DNA of 64,000 nt from Ferribacterium limneticum (lineage in GTDB: Bacteria > Pseudomonadota > Gammaproteobacteria > Burkholderiales > Rhodocyclaceae). Shown here one piece after another: positions 1 through 12,283 of the stretch (within the stretch, counting starts at the first letter, position 1; every line of letters begins with the position of its first letter). The DNA lies in the NCBI RefSeq assembly GCF_020510585.1, contig NZ_CP075190.1:2478001-2542000 (forward strand), written 5' to 3'. The notes below the pieces were generated by a model. It made no database searches, was not told where the DNA came from, and worked only from the letters and a program-made list of their open reading frames with translations. The position numbers and the translations under genes were made by a program.

Positions 1-342
1 AGCGAGCGTCACGCCTTCATCGAGAATGTCGTCTACAACCAGCACCGAACGGCCCTTGACCGAGGTCCATGGCGCCGAGCGCCAGGAAATCTTGCCGCCC
101 TGCGTTTCCGGGCCGTAGCGCGTGGCGTGCAGGTAGTCGAAGTCGAGCGGAAAATCGAGTTTGGTCAGCAGTTGACCGCAGAAGACCACGCCGCCGGTCA
201 TCACGCAAAGGACCAGCGGATATTTGTCGGCCAGCCGTTCGCGAATGGCGGCGGCGACGTCGGCCACCGCACCTAGCACAGCCGCCTCGCTGTGAATCAG
301 TTCGGCATTGGCCAGCATGGCCTGTGCTTTTTTCAAATCCAT
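1..342 (-). CDS. hpt: Hypoxanthine-guanine phosphoribosyltransferase, 3' end missing
   Basis: Purine salvage enzyme that joins hypoxanthine or guanine to PRPP to make IMP or GMP in the cytoplasm. The first 114 codons are present and the rest lies beyond the left edge. The family's PRPP-binding loop, VLVVDDILDEGVTL, is visible at about residues 100-113, and an N-terminal VMTGGVVF segment fits the type I PRTase fold. The ATG directly follows the galU stop with no spacer, so translation is probably coupled to galU as the last visible gene of the smc-zipA-ligA-galU-hpt run. The fold is certain; the choice of hypoxanthine-guanine over another purine PRTase is inferred from the overall look of the sequence. 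Confidence 0.85.
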   Translation of the reverse strand, partial: MDLKKAQAMLANAELIHSEAAVLGAVADVAAAIRERLADKYPLVLCVMTGGVVFCGQLLTKLDFPLDFDYLHATRYGPETQGGKISWRSAPWTSVKGRSVLVVDDILDEGVTLA

Positions 343-4549
<4,207 letters not shown>

Positions 4550-7500
4550 TTAAGCCGCATCCCTCATTTTCAAAGCTTCCTGAATATCCACTTCCACCAC
4601 GCGCGACACGCCGCTTTCCTGCATGGTGACGCCGACCAGCTGTTCGGCCATTTCCATGGCGATTTTATTATGGGAAATGAACAGGAATTGCGTTGCACCT
4701 GACATTTTCTTCACCATGGTGCAGAAACGTTCGGTATTGCTGTCGTCGAGCGGCGCATCGACCTCATCAAGCAGGCAGAACGGCGCCGGATTGAGCTGGA
4801 ACATCGAGAAGACCAGCGCGATGGCGGTCAGCGCCTTTTCGCCACCCGACAGCAGGTGGATGGTCGAGTTCTTCTTGCCTGGCGGCTGGGCGATGACCTG
4901 GACGCCGGCATCGAGGATTTCGTCGCCGGTCATGACCAGCTCGGCGCGGCCGCCGCCGAATAGTTCCGGGAAAAGTTGGCCGAAATGGCCGTTGACCGTA
5001 TCGAAAGTGCTTTGCAGCAAATCGCGCGTTTCGCGGTCGATGCGCCGAATGGCGTTTTCCAGCGTTTCCATCGCCTCGTTGAGGTCGGCCGCCTGCATGT
5101 CGAGGTAGCCCTTGCGCTCGGTCGCCGTTTCGAGTTCCTGCAACGCCGCCATGTTGACGGCGCCGAGTTCGGCGATGGCGTTGGTCAACCGGGTGATTTC
5201 GCCTTGCAGGCCGGCAGGCCTTGCATTCCCGAGTTCGGCCTGGAGCACTTCCTCGTTGGCGCCGGCTTCGAGCAACTGCATGGCGAATTGCTCGGCGTTG
5301 AGCGCCGCCGCCTGCTCCTTGAGTTTGAGGTCGCCGATGCGCACCCGCAGCGGCTCAAGGCCCTGTTCGATGCGCAGGCGCTGCTCTTCGAAGCCGCGCA
5401 GCGCGTTGGTCGCCGCTTCGAGCGCGTCGCGTTTTTCAGCCAGTACTTTTTCTGCCGCTTGGCGCGCTTCGAGCGCTGCCTGCAAGGCGCCTTCCATGAC
5501 GTCCGGTGGCGCGGCCTCGACCTGCTCGGCGCACTGGGCGCGGTCCTTTTCGATGCGATTCAGCTCGCGCTGTGCCATGGCCTGCTGGGCGAAGACGTCC
5601 TGCAACTTGCCATCGCTTTCACGCAGCGAGAACTGCGCTTCACGCAGCGCCCGGTCGAGATCGGAGTTGCGCTCGCGCTCGGCACGCACGGCGCGTTCGC
5701 ATTCGTCGAGCCGCGTTTGCGCGCCATGCACCAGCACGCGGATGCGGCTCAACCCGTCGCGGATTTCGGCGATGCGTTCGTCGGCCGACATTTCGCGCTC
5801 ACGCTCGCTCTCTTCTTCCTCGGCCAGTTCGGCCAGTTGTTCCTGCAGGCGTTCCTTCTGTTCCTTGTGACGCTCGATGGCCTGCGCCAGCTTGAGCACT
5901 TCCATCTGCACGGCATGCACGCGCTGCTGGCGGTCGGCGACGTATTGGCGGATCTCGCCCATTTCGGCCTGCTTGTCCTCGACCTGTTCGTCGAACATGA
6001 CCAGTTGCTCGCGGATGGCGTCGGCCATTTCCTCGGCCATGGCAATGCCCTCGCCGAGCGCCTCGATTTCGCGCTGGCGTTCGAGCAGGCCGTGTTCGCC
6101 CTGATCCGGCGCGAAGAAGGTGACGCTCGCCGCGCTGACCAAATCGCCGCCGCGCGTCACGATGACCGCCCCCGGCGGCAGATCGGCCCGCACGGCCAGC
6201 GCCTCGGCCAGCGTTTCCGCCGTGCGCACCTGGCCCAGCCAGTCGTCGAGCACGGCCTGGATGGCCGGTGAGTCGCTGCGCACCCGCGCCGAGAGGACTT
6301 CCACGGTCAACCGGAAATTTTGGCCAAAATTAAAATCGCCCGGCAGCACCACGCTGAGCCGCGCTTCCGGCCGGTCGTGCAGCCAGGCGTCGAGCTTGGC
6401 CGGATCGTCGCAGGCGATGGCGCTCAGACGCTCGCGCAATACTGCTTCGACCGCCTCTTCCCAGCCGGCTTCGACGTGAATCTTTTGCCACAGCGGCGGC
6501 GCATTTTCCAGATCGTGGCGAAGCAGCCATTCCGGCAACTTGCCGCTCTGCTGCGTGCGTGCCTGCATCTGCTCCAAGGCGGCGCGGCGGGCCTGCCCGG
6601 CCGCCAGTTCGCGCTCGATGCGCTGCACTTCGGCCTGGGCTTCCTTGCGGCGGGCTTCGAGCTGCGGCATCTCCTGCTGCAACTGCTGGAGTTGATCCTG
6701 ATCACCGGCCAGCTCCTCGCGCAGCAAGGCCAGCTCCTCTTCCTTCTCGGCGAGGTCGAGTTCATCCGGCGGGTTGATGTCGCCGGTTTCCTCGCGCAAG
6801 CGTTCGCGCCGCTGGATGATGGCCTGCAGCGCGCGCTGGGCGTGCGACTTGTTGGTCAGCTCGACTTCGAGCTTCTGTTCGCCGTTGGTCGAGCGCGCCT
6901 TGAGACGTTGCAGTTCTTCCTGCGCCTGGGCGTGGTCTTCCTCGACCTGCGGCGCGATGTTCATCTGTTGATGCAGGCGCTCTTCTGCCTCCTCGACGCG
7001 CAGCTTGGTGATTTCCTGCGCCTCTTCCCATTTCAGACGATCTTCGCTGAGCTTCCCGGCCGTCTCGCTCCAGTGCTTGAGTTCGTCTTCGAGCTGCGTC
7101 AGGCGCGCTTCGAGCTGGCTGCGCGATTCGCGGCGATGGCGGATTTCCGCCTCCAGCCGCGCCACCTCTGCATTCGCCGTGTACATGTCGCTTTGCGCGT
7201 TGTGCAGCGCGTCGCCGGCGGCGAAGTGCGCCTCGCGGGTTTCCTCGGCACGCGCTTCGGTTTCGCGTAGCGCGGCGCTTTGCGCTTCGAGTTCGGTGAC
7301 GGCGCGCTCGACTTCCAGCGACAGCTTTTGCCGTTCCGCCTCTGCCTCGCGCTTCTTGAGCAGCCACAGCACCTGCTGGCGCAGCACCAGTTGTTCGTTC
7401 AGCCCCTGGTAGCGCCGCGCCACTTCGGCCTGCGCTTCGAGCCGTTCCATCTGGTTGCCGAGCTCCTGGCGGATATCCTCGACGCGCAGCAGGTTTTCGC

Positions 7501-8062
7501 GGGTGTCTTCGAGCCGGCCGTTCGTTTCCTTGCGCCGTTCCTTGTAGCGCGTGACGCCGGCCGCTTCTTCGAGGAAAACGCGCAGGTCGTCCGGCCGCGC
7601 CTCGATGATGCGCGAAATCATGCCCTGGCCGATGATGGCGTAGGCGCGCGGGCCGAGGCCGGTGCCGAGGAACAGGTCGGTGATGTCCTTGCGCCGGACC
7701 TTAAGGTTGTTGATAAAGTAATCAGACTGCCCCTGCCGCGTCAGCGTGCGCTTGACCGACAGTTCGGTGTATTGCGACCACTGGCCGAGGGCCCGGCCGA
7801 GCAGGTTCTCGAAAATCAGCTCAACCGACGCTCGCGACACCGGCTTGCGGTTCGACGAGCCGTTGAAGATGACGTCCATCATCGACTCGCCGCGCAGCTC
7901 CGAAGCCTTGGACTCGCCCAGCACCCAGCGCACGGCATCCATGATGTTGGATTTGCCGCAGCCATTGGGGCCAACGACGCCGACGAGCTGGCCGGGAACG
8001 GCCACCGAGGTCGGATCGACGAAGGACTTGAAGCCGGAGAGTTTGAGTTTGGTGAGACGCAT
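4550..8062 (-). CDS. smc: Chromosome segregation ATPase SMC
   Basis: Condensin-type ATPase that organises and helps segregate the chromosome with ScpA and ScpB. The 1170-residue protein has a Walker A motif GPNGCGKSN (about residues 31-39), two long heptad coiled coils, a hinge around residues 500-660, and a C-terminal head with the ABC signature LLSGGEKALTAIAL followed by Walker B CLLDEVDAPLDD. I start at MRLTKLKLSGFKSF because this is the conserved SMC N-terminus; an ATG 33 nt upstream adds a non-homologous stretch. Residues about 575-588 of the hinge are encoded by a copy of the dispersed repeat described separately. It heads the operon with zipA, ligA, galU and hpt. Confidence 0.96.
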   Translation of the reverse strand: MRLTKLKLSGFKSFVDPTSVAVPGQLVGVVGPNGCGKSNIMDAVRWVLGESKASELRGESMMDVIFNGSSNRKPVSRASVELIFENLLGRALGQWSQYTELSVKRTLTRQGQSDYFINNLKVRRKDITDLFLGTGLGPRAYAIIGQGMISRIIEARPDDLRVFLEEAAGVTRYKERRKETNGRLEDTRENLLRVEDIRQELGNQMERLEAQAEVARRYQGLNEQLVLRQQVLWLLKKREAEAERQKLSLEVERAVTELEAQSAALRETEARAEETREAHFAAGDALHNAQSDMYTANAEVARLEAEIRHRRESRSQLEARLTQLEDELKHWSETAGKLSEDRLKWEEAQEITKLRVEEAEERLHQQMNIAPQVEEDHAQAQEELQRLKARSTNGEQKLEVELTNKSHAQRALQAIIQRRERLREETGDINPPDELDLAEKEEELALLREELAGDQDQLQQLQQEMPQLEARRKEAQAEVQRIERELAAGQARRAALEQMQARTQQSGKLPEWLLRHDLENAPPLWQKIHVEAGWEEAVEAVLRERLSAIACDDPAKLDAWLHDRPEARLSVVLPGDFNFGQNFRLTVEVLSARVRSDSPAIQAVLDDWLGQVRTAETLAEALAVRADLPPGAVIVTRGGDLVSAASVTFFAPDQGEHGLLERQREIEALGEGIAMAEEMADAIREQLVMFDEQVEDKQAEMGEIRQYVADRQQRVHAVQMEVLKLAQAIERHKEQKERLQEQLAELAEEEESEREREMSADERIAEIRDGLSRIRVLVHGAQTRLDECERAVRAERERNSDLDRALREAQFSLRESDGKLQDVFAQQAMAQRELNRIEKDRAQCAEQVEAAPPDVMEGALQAALEARQAAEKVLAEKRDALEAATNALRGFEEQRLRIEQGLEPLRVRIGDLKLKEQAAALNAEQFAMQLLEAGANEEVLQAELGNARPAGLQGEITRLTNAIAELGAVNMAALQELETATERKGYLDMQAADLNEAMETLENAIRRIDRETRDLLQSTFDTVNGHFGQLFPELFGGGRAELVMTGDEILDAGVQVIAQPPGKKNSTIHLLSGGEKALTAIALVFSMFQLNPAPFCLLDEVDAPLDDSNTERFCTMVKKMSGATQFLFISHNKIAMEMAEQLVGVTMQESGVSRVVEVDIQEALKMRDAA
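6299..6339 (+). repeat. Dispersed repeat copy a, inside smc
   Basis: Left core CCACGGTCAACCGGAAA followed by TTGGCCAAAATTAAAAT. It lies on the strand opposite smc and reads in frame through the hinge as FGQNFRLTVEV. It matches the consensus across both halves and is the clearest intragenic copy. Confidence 0.75.
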
Positions 8063-8106
8063 GCCTGATTGCGGCGGGGCACATGCCCCCGCCATGATGG
8101 GGGCCG

Positions 8107-8112
8107 TATAAT
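8107..8112 (+). promoter_or_regulatory. Possible -10 element for the guanine deaminase gene
   Basis: A perfect TATAAT lies 46 nt before the deaminase ATG, in the 95-bp divergent gap with smc. The base run at the -35 distance (TGCCCC) is poor, so an activator or another spacing may apply. A GC-rich imperfect inverted repeat (GGCGGGGC ... GCCCCCGCC) sits just upstream between the two genes. Confidence 0.35.
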
Positions 8113-8157
8113 AACATCGACTATTTGATCGCCCGGCCCTCAGGAAGGATCGTTCCG

Positions 8158-8631
8158 ATGAACCTCGACGACCAGTTTCTCGCCCGCGCCATCGAACTGG
8201 CCCGGCACGGCAGCGAAAGCGGCGAAGGCGGGCCGTTCGGCGCCGTCATCGTGCGCGACGGCAAGATCATCGCCGAAGGCTGGAACCGCGTCGTCGCCAG
8301 CCACGACCCGACCGCCCACGCCGAAATCAGCGCCATCCGCACCGCCTGCGCCGGCGCCGACAGCTTCCACCTGCCCGGCTGCACCCTCTACGCCTCGAGC
8401 GAACCCTGTCCGATGTGCCTGTCCGCCGCCTACTGGGCGCGCATCGACCGCATCGTCTTCGCCAACAGCCGGGCCGAAGCGGCGGCCATCGGCTTCTGCG
8501 ACGACGAGCTGTACAGCGAGCTGAACCGCCATTTTTCGTCGCGCAGCATCGTCATGGAACACCACCCGACCCCTGGCGCTCTCGAACCGCTGGAACGCTG
8601 GGCGGCCAATCCCGGTCGAATTCCTTATTAA
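8158..8631 (+). CDS. guaD: Guanine deaminase-like nucleoside/base deaminase
   Basis: Zinc deaminase of the CDA superfamily, predicted to convert guanine to xanthine. The 157-residue protein shows the catalytic PTAHAEISAI motif (His and the proton-shuttling Glu, about residues 51-60) and the zinc-binding SSEPCPMCLSAAYWAR motif (about 82-97). Its close resemblance to the small Bacillus-type guanine deaminase (GGPFGAVIV, AHAE, EPCPMC, YWAR, C-terminal PF/PLERW) favours this over TadA, whose substrate loop differs. I chose the second ATG because AGGAAGG lies at good spacing before it. With hpt nearby it may serve purine salvage, but it is transcribed divergently from that operon. Substrate not proven. 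Confidence 0.82.
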   Translation: MNLDDQFLARAIELARHGSESGEGGPFGAVIVRDGKIIAEGWNRVVASHDPTAHAEISAIRTACAGADSFHLPGCTLYASSEPCPMCLSAAYWARIDRIVFANSRAEAAAIGFCDDELYSELNRHFSSRSIVMEHHPTPGALEPLERWAANPGRIPY

Positions 8632-8646
8632 TCACCCAGCCGCACC

Positions 8647-8964
8647 ATGCACTCCGCGACCATCCCGCAACGCGCCGAAACCCTGCAGGTGCTTCGCCTG
8701 ATGGGCCCGTTCGAGCCCATGCTCATGCTGAGCGGCGACGACGAAGGCTACGGCTCGCGCTGGACACTCTCCGGCCAGCAGGTCCAACCCGCCATCGCCC
8801 GCTTCCTGATGGACTCCGGCTTCATCGCCGACAGCGGCAAAACCGAGTTCGGCGCCATCAAGCTGGCGCTGACTGAAAAGGGCTGCGAGTTCCGGGAAAA
8901 AGGCCTGGCCTGGTGGGCCGAGCTGAACTTTCTGGAAAAGCTCAAGATTACGCTGCTCGGCTAA
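8647..8964 (+). CDS. Small unknown protein, possible winged-helix fold
   Basis: A 105-residue soluble protein with no signal peptide or membrane segment, 15 nt after the deaminase gene and probably co-transcribed. I do not recognise a family. It has a helix-rich N-terminus (RAETLQVLRLMGPFEPML), a middle resembling a wing (WTLSGQQVQPAIARFLMDSGFI), and LALTEKGCEFREKGLAW, a phrase often seen at the end of small winged-helix domains (LTEKG). That hint of a helix-turn-helix fold is inference only. It ends about 225 nt before the PEP-CTERM gene. Confidence 0.7.
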   Translation: MHSATIPQRAETLQVLRLMGPFEPMLMLSGDDEGYGSRWTLSGQQVQPAIARFLMDSGFIADSGKTEFGAIKLALTEKGCEFREKGLAWWAELNFLEKLKITLLG

Positions 8965-9189
8965 TCGGCCCCGACAGGGGGCAATCCGCATCCAGCGCCC
9001 ATGAGAGCAAATGCTCCCGGCGACCGCCCTATTTGACCAGATTCGAAATGCCGTCGCGGTAGTCCGAACAGACTATTTTTTTCTATCCATCCGCCATAAC
9101 CGCTGAAACATTAGAACATCATGATGAAGGTCCATCCTGGGTCCTCGCACGCGCGGGCGATGCTTTTCATTTATTTGGAGTCCAACCTC

Positions 9190-9723
9190 ATGAATATCAC
9201 GAAATCTGTAGTCGCTCTTGCCTTGGGCTTGGGCATTGTTGCTGGCGCGAATGCCACGGCATACACCGCAACATACGACATCGGGACGGTCACTGCGCCA
9301 TCGACCTATTCCCAGGTTGTTGCGGTCGCCGTCGGCGGCTTTTCCGACCAATGGCTATTTGACATCCCCACCACCTTGTTCTCTGGTGGTTCGGTCAGCA
9401 ACCTGAACATTTCCATTCAAAACATCGGCGATCTGTACAACATCAACGGTCTTTCCGTGCAGTTGTATGACAACGCCAATACCTTGCTCGTCAATCTTGA
9501 TAGCAATGCCGGTAGCTCCGCCAACTATAAAGTCGGCTCTGGCTTGTTTACCCCGGCCAACGACTATTACTTCACCGTCTCAGGCACGGGAACCGGTAGC
9601 CTCGGTGGACAATACGTTTTCGCCGTATCAACCTTGCCGGTTCCCGAACCGGAATCCTACGCCATGCTGCTCGCCGGCCTGGGCATCATCGGCGCCGTCG
9701 CCCGTCGTCGCGCTGCACGCTAA
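9190..9723 (+). CDS. PEP-CTERM sorted secreted protein
   Basis: Exported protein of unknown function with a C-terminal exosortase signal. The 177-residue product starts with a signal peptide (MNITKSVVALALGLGIVAG, cut near ANATA). The middle is Ser/Thr/Asn-rich and beta-like, with almost no charge. The end is a textbook PEP-CTERM tag: PVPEPESYAMLLAGLGIIG, then a basic tail ending in AARR-type residues. In exosortase bacteria such proteins reach the exopolysaccharide or cell surface. An ATG 69 nt upstream would add a non-signal extension, and GGAG sits just before the chosen ATG. A strong terminator follows. No exosortase gene is in the window. Confidence 0.9.
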   Translation: MNITKSVVALALGLGIVAGANATAYTATYDIGTVTAPSTYSQVVAVAVGGFSDQWLFDIPTTLFSGGSVSNLNISIQNIGDLYNINGLSVQLYDNANTLLVNLDSNAGSSANYKVGSGLFTPANDYYFTVSGTGTGSLGGQYVFAVSTLPVPEPESYAMLLAGLGIIGAVARRRAAR

Positions 9724-9752
9724 TCCATAGCGGCAGCACCGAGCTGCACAAC

Positions 9753-9781
9753 AAGAAGCCCGCCAATCGGCGGGCTTCTTC
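9753..9781 (+). terminator. Strong intrinsic terminator after the PEP-CTERM gene
   Basis: Perfect inverted repeat AGAAGCCCGCC-AATC-GGCGGGCTTCT. The flanks make it usable from either side, but it sits 30 nt after the PEP-CTERM stop. Confidence 0.85.
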
Positions 9782-9814
9782 ATTCTGGGTGCCAGGACAA
9801 ACCGCCAGCGGACA

Positions 9815-9853
9815 TCCACGGTCAACCCGAAAAAGTGACCAAATTTCAAATGC
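9815..9853 (+). repeat. Dispersed repeat copy b
   Basis: TCCACGGTCAACCCGAAAAA then GTGACCAAATTTCAAATGC. Intergenic, between the PEP-CTERM terminator and the convergent OmpA-like gene. Near-consensus in both halves. Confidence 0.85.
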
Positions 9854-9923
9854 GCCCCAGCTCCAACCGGGCCGTGATTGTGTTCCCGCCCTTCCATGAC
9901 CCGCTTACTCGGCGTTTCCCCGG

Positions 9924-10454
9924 TCACCCTTCGAAAAACACAAGTTCGACACGACGCATTGTCCGGCGACACTCTGTCGACACACAATTGCCCGGCAGTT
10001 TTTCGCCACCGATTACGTTCTTTTTGATCTGCCACGCCTTCACACCGAGCTTTCTCAAAATGGCGGCAACTGCCTCCACCCGCGCATCGGCCACCGCCAG
10101 ATTGACCGAGCGGCTCCCATGGTCATTGGCGCGGCCAATCAGGGTGACTGACAAGTCGCCATCCTCTTTCAGCCGGCTTGCTGCATCCCGCAGTTTGCTC
10201 TTTTCACTTTGGCCAACGGTGCTTGAACCGAAAACAAAGAAAACGCTCGTCTTTTCGTCGATTTCGGGCTCGGCTTTTTTCTCGGACAGGCCGGATGTGA
10301 TGCCGGGTGGCGAATCGGCCTTTGCTTCGGCGGGCACTGGCGGCTTGAGCACTTGCTGAACCGGCCGTTCCGGTTGAGACGTTGTGCCACATCCCGACAA
10401 AAAAGCGATCGAGAGCGATAGTCCAAGGATGGCCGCGCGAAAATACAGAGTCAT
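9924..10454 (-). CDS. OmpA-family lipoprotein
   Basis: Predicted outer-membrane lipoprotein that binds peptidoglycan. The 176-residue protein has a lipoprotein signal peptide ending in the lipobox LSGC (Cys at residue 22), a Pro/Glu/Lys-rich linker, and a C-terminal OmpA-like domain from about residue 85. The domain shows VTLIGRANDHGS and NLAVADARVEAVAAIL, equivalent to the family's NxxLSxxRAxxV helix. The domain is shorter than usual. I trimmed 17 codons of a longer frame because they precede the signal peptide. It follows marR on the same strand by only 7 nt, so they are probably one transcript, which links this envelope protein to the MarR-controlled locus. Confidence 0.85.
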   Translation of the reverse strand: MTLYFRAAILGLSLSIAFLSGCGTTSQPERPVQQVLKPPVPAEAKADSPPGITSGLSEKKAEPEIDEKTSVFFVFGSSTVGQSEKSKLRDAASRLKEDGDLSVTLIGRANDHGSRSVNLAVADARVEAVAAILRKLGVKAWQIKKNVIGGEKLPGNCVSTECRRTMRRVELVFFEG

Positions 10455-10461
10455 TCGCACC

Positions 10462-10947
10462 TTAGTCACGCACCATTTCCGCCAGCGGCGTCGAGGCGAA
10501 CTCATCGTCCTTCACGGGCAGATGATCAATCAATTCCGCTAGATTGATATTCAATGTTTTTAGAGCAACTTCCGGGATGCTCGCCAAGGCCTCTGGCAGA
10601 ATGCCTTCGGCCGGCCCCGGAAGCGAGGCAATGGCTTTTCGCCCCTCGTCCGCCAGGAAGAGCCCAACGCGTCGCTGATCGATGCTCTGCCGCTGTTTGA
10701 CGAGGCAATCCCTGGCCACCAGCTTGTCGACCAATTGACTGCATGTCGACTGATGGATTCCCAGCCTGCCGGCGAGTTCGGTGATGCCGATTTCCGGAGT
10801 CCGCTCGACTTCCTGAAGAATCCACATCTGGGACCCGGGCAGCCCACAACACTCTTCAAGCTCGCGAAAATACCTGCGCATCGTTCCATAAATCACCCGG
10901 AACTGCTGCAGAACTTCAAGTGCCAATGGCGGCGTAGGTTCATTCAT
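10462..10947 (-). CDS. MarR-family transcriptional regulator
   Basis: DNA-binding repressor or activator. The 161-residue protein has a winged helix-turn-helix: QMWILQEVERTPEIGITELAG leading into the recognition helix IHQSTCSQLVDKLVARDCLV (about residues 60-80), then the wing QRQSIDQRRVGLFLADEGR, where DQRRV corresponds to the family's DxRxxxV. I start at MNEPTPP. A longer TTG start would lie at the -10 element and so could not be in the transcript. The gene is divergent from the antiporter operon across a gap that holds a palindrome and overlapping promoters, so it probably regulates both itself with ompA-like and the antiporters. Ligand unknown. Confidence 0.9.
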   Translation of the reverse strand: MNEPTPPLALEVLQQFRVIYGTMRRYFRELEECCGLPGSQMWILQEVERTPEIGITELAGRLGIHQSTCSQLVDKLVARDCLVKQRQSIDQRRVGLFLADEGRKAIASLPGPAEGILPEALASIPEVALKTLNINLAELIDHLPVKDDEFASTPLAEMVRD

Positions 10948-10959
10948 GTAAATGATCTG

Positions 10960-10988
10960 TTGCGCTAATTTGGGGCTCAAATTATATT
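10960..10988 (+). promoter_or_regulatory. Overlapping divergent promoters with a palindromic operator
   Basis: Plus strand: TTGCGC (10960-10965), 17-nt spacer, TATATT (10983-10988), firing toward the antiporters. Minus strand: TATAAT (read from 10986 to 10981), firing toward marR. The palindrome AATTTG-GGGCT-CAAATT (10967-10983) fills the plus-strand spacer and touches the minus -10, the expected place for a MarR dimer to block both. The elements are seen; the binding is inferred. Confidence 0.55.
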
Positions 10989-11044
10989 GCTAACCAATGC
11001 AGTTTTTACTGCTTTTACAACAATCCTTATCGACAAGGGTTTTC

Positions 11045-11065
11045 GGGGGCTTGCCCCCATTTTTT
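11045..11065 (+). terminator. Terminator-like hairpin in the antiporter leader
   Basis: GGGGG-CTTG-CCCCC followed by ATTTTTT, ending directly at the ATG at 11066. It has the form of an intrinsic terminator or attenuator inside the 5' leader, about 50 nt downstream of the predicted start of transcription. Confidence 0.5.
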
Positions 11066-12283
11066 ATGTTCAACTCGATCCAACTCTTCGGTCTGGTCTT
11101 GCTTGGTGGTTTGGCCGCCGGCGAAGTGTCGAGAAGAGTTCTTGCCTTGCCGCGAACGACCGGCTACGTGTTGTTCGGCCTGCTGGTCGGTCAGAGCGGC
11201 CTGAATTGGGTAACCCACTTTGACATCGAGTCGGCACAGCTTTTCATCGATCTGGCGCTCGGGCTGATTCTCTTCGAACTGGGCTACCTGGTTCCGCGCA
11301 GCACCCCGGAGAGTGGACGCAACCGGTTACTGGCAGGCTGCGCCATTTCGCTGATGGCGGGCTTGCTGGTATTGCTCTTGTTTCTCTACTGGGGCTTTTC
11401 CACAGGTTCCGCTTTGTTCGCGGCGGCGCTTTGCGTTGCCACTTCGCCGGCCATCACCATTGCCACCTGCAGTGACGTCGGGGCCAAAGGCGAGCGCACC
11501 GGCTTGCTTTACACCATGGTGGCAATCAACGGTGCCGTTGCTTTTGCGGCGGTGGTCTTGCTTGTCCCGTTCCTGGTCGACAGCGAGCCGCTGAGTAGCT
11601 TCGCGCGAGTCAGCAGCGCGCTGGGCAGCATCATCGGCTCCATCTTTCTCGGTGGGGCCTGTGCCGGATTGGTCCTGCTGGGTGCCGATCGACTGGAAAG
11701 ACAAGCCGAACACCAGCATCTGCTGATTCTCGGCACCATCGTGCTTGGCGTCGGCACGGCGATCTATCTCGATATCTCCGTTTTTCTGCCCATGCTGATT
11801 TTTGGCATTCTGGTCAGCACCATTGACCGTGACCACAAAGTCATCGCCATCCGGATTGCCAGTGACGCCCGGGTTTTTCTGGTCATTACTTTCGTGCTCG
11901 CCGGGGCCGCACTGGACATTGCCTATCTGCGTGACTATTGGCTGGAGGCAATCCTGATAGCCTTGGCACGACTGGCCGGGCAGGTGCTGGCCATCCTGAT
12001 TTCGCGCAAAAGTATTGGCCTAACGGTGCGTGAGAGCATTTTTCTGGGCATCGGACTTCAACCGATGTCGAGCATCGCCCTGGTGCTTCTGGTCAACACC
12101 CAGATGCTCTATAGCGGCATGGATGCGCAGCTGGTTGGCATGCTGATGGCAACGATCCTGCTGATGCAATTATTTGGCCCGCTGGCGACTCAAACGGCAA
12201 TCAAGGGATTCGGCGAAGCAACTCGACTTCGCCCCTCTGTCAAAAACGAAGTACCAGCAGAACACCATGGAGGCACCTCATGA
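11066..12283 (+). CDS. Cation:proton antiporter, CPA2/NhaP-Kef type, membrane domain only
   Basis: Predicted Na+ or K+/H+ exchanger of the inner membrane. The 405-residue protein is almost entirely hydrophobic with about 11-13 helices, including VLLGGLAAGEVSRRVLALP, TGYVLFGLLVGQSGLNWV and AALCVATSPAITIATCSDVGA, where the unwound transport-site helix is expected. It ends without a TrkA-N nucleotide-binding domain, unlike KefB/KefC. I start at MFNSIQLF because a homologous N-terminal helix begins there; an in-frame ATG at 10997 is possible and nearly leaderless. The stop overlaps the next gene by 4 nt. Ion specificity cannot be read from sequence. Confidence 0.85.
   Translation: MFNSIQLFGLVLLGGLAAGEVSRRVLALPRTTGYVLFGLLVGQSGLNWVTHFDIESAQLFIDLALGLILFELGYLVPRSTPESGRNRLLAGCAISLMAGLLVLLLFLYWGFSTGSALFAAALCVATSPAITIATCSDVGAKGERTGLLYTMVAINGAVAFAAVVLLVPFLVDSEPLSSFARVSSALGSIIGSIFLGGACAGLVLLGADRLERQAEHQHLLILGTIVLGVGTAIYLDISVFLPMLIFGILVSTIDRDHKVIAIRIASDARVFLVITFVLAGAALDIAYLRDYWLEAILIALARLAGQVLAILISRKSIGLTVRESIFLGIGLQPMSSIALVLLVNTQMLYSGMDAQLVGMLMATILLMQLFGPLATQTAIKGFGEATRLRPSVKNEVPAEHHGGTS

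Noticed and set aside
4981..5012. GTTGACCGTA in smc resembling a repeat copy
   Set aside because: The codons encode the conserved SMC phrase VNGHFGQLFP, so the match is explained by the protein.
8063..8095. Longer SMC start 33 nt upstream
   Set aside because: The extra residues do not fit the family, and the conserved N-terminus starts at MRLTKLKL.
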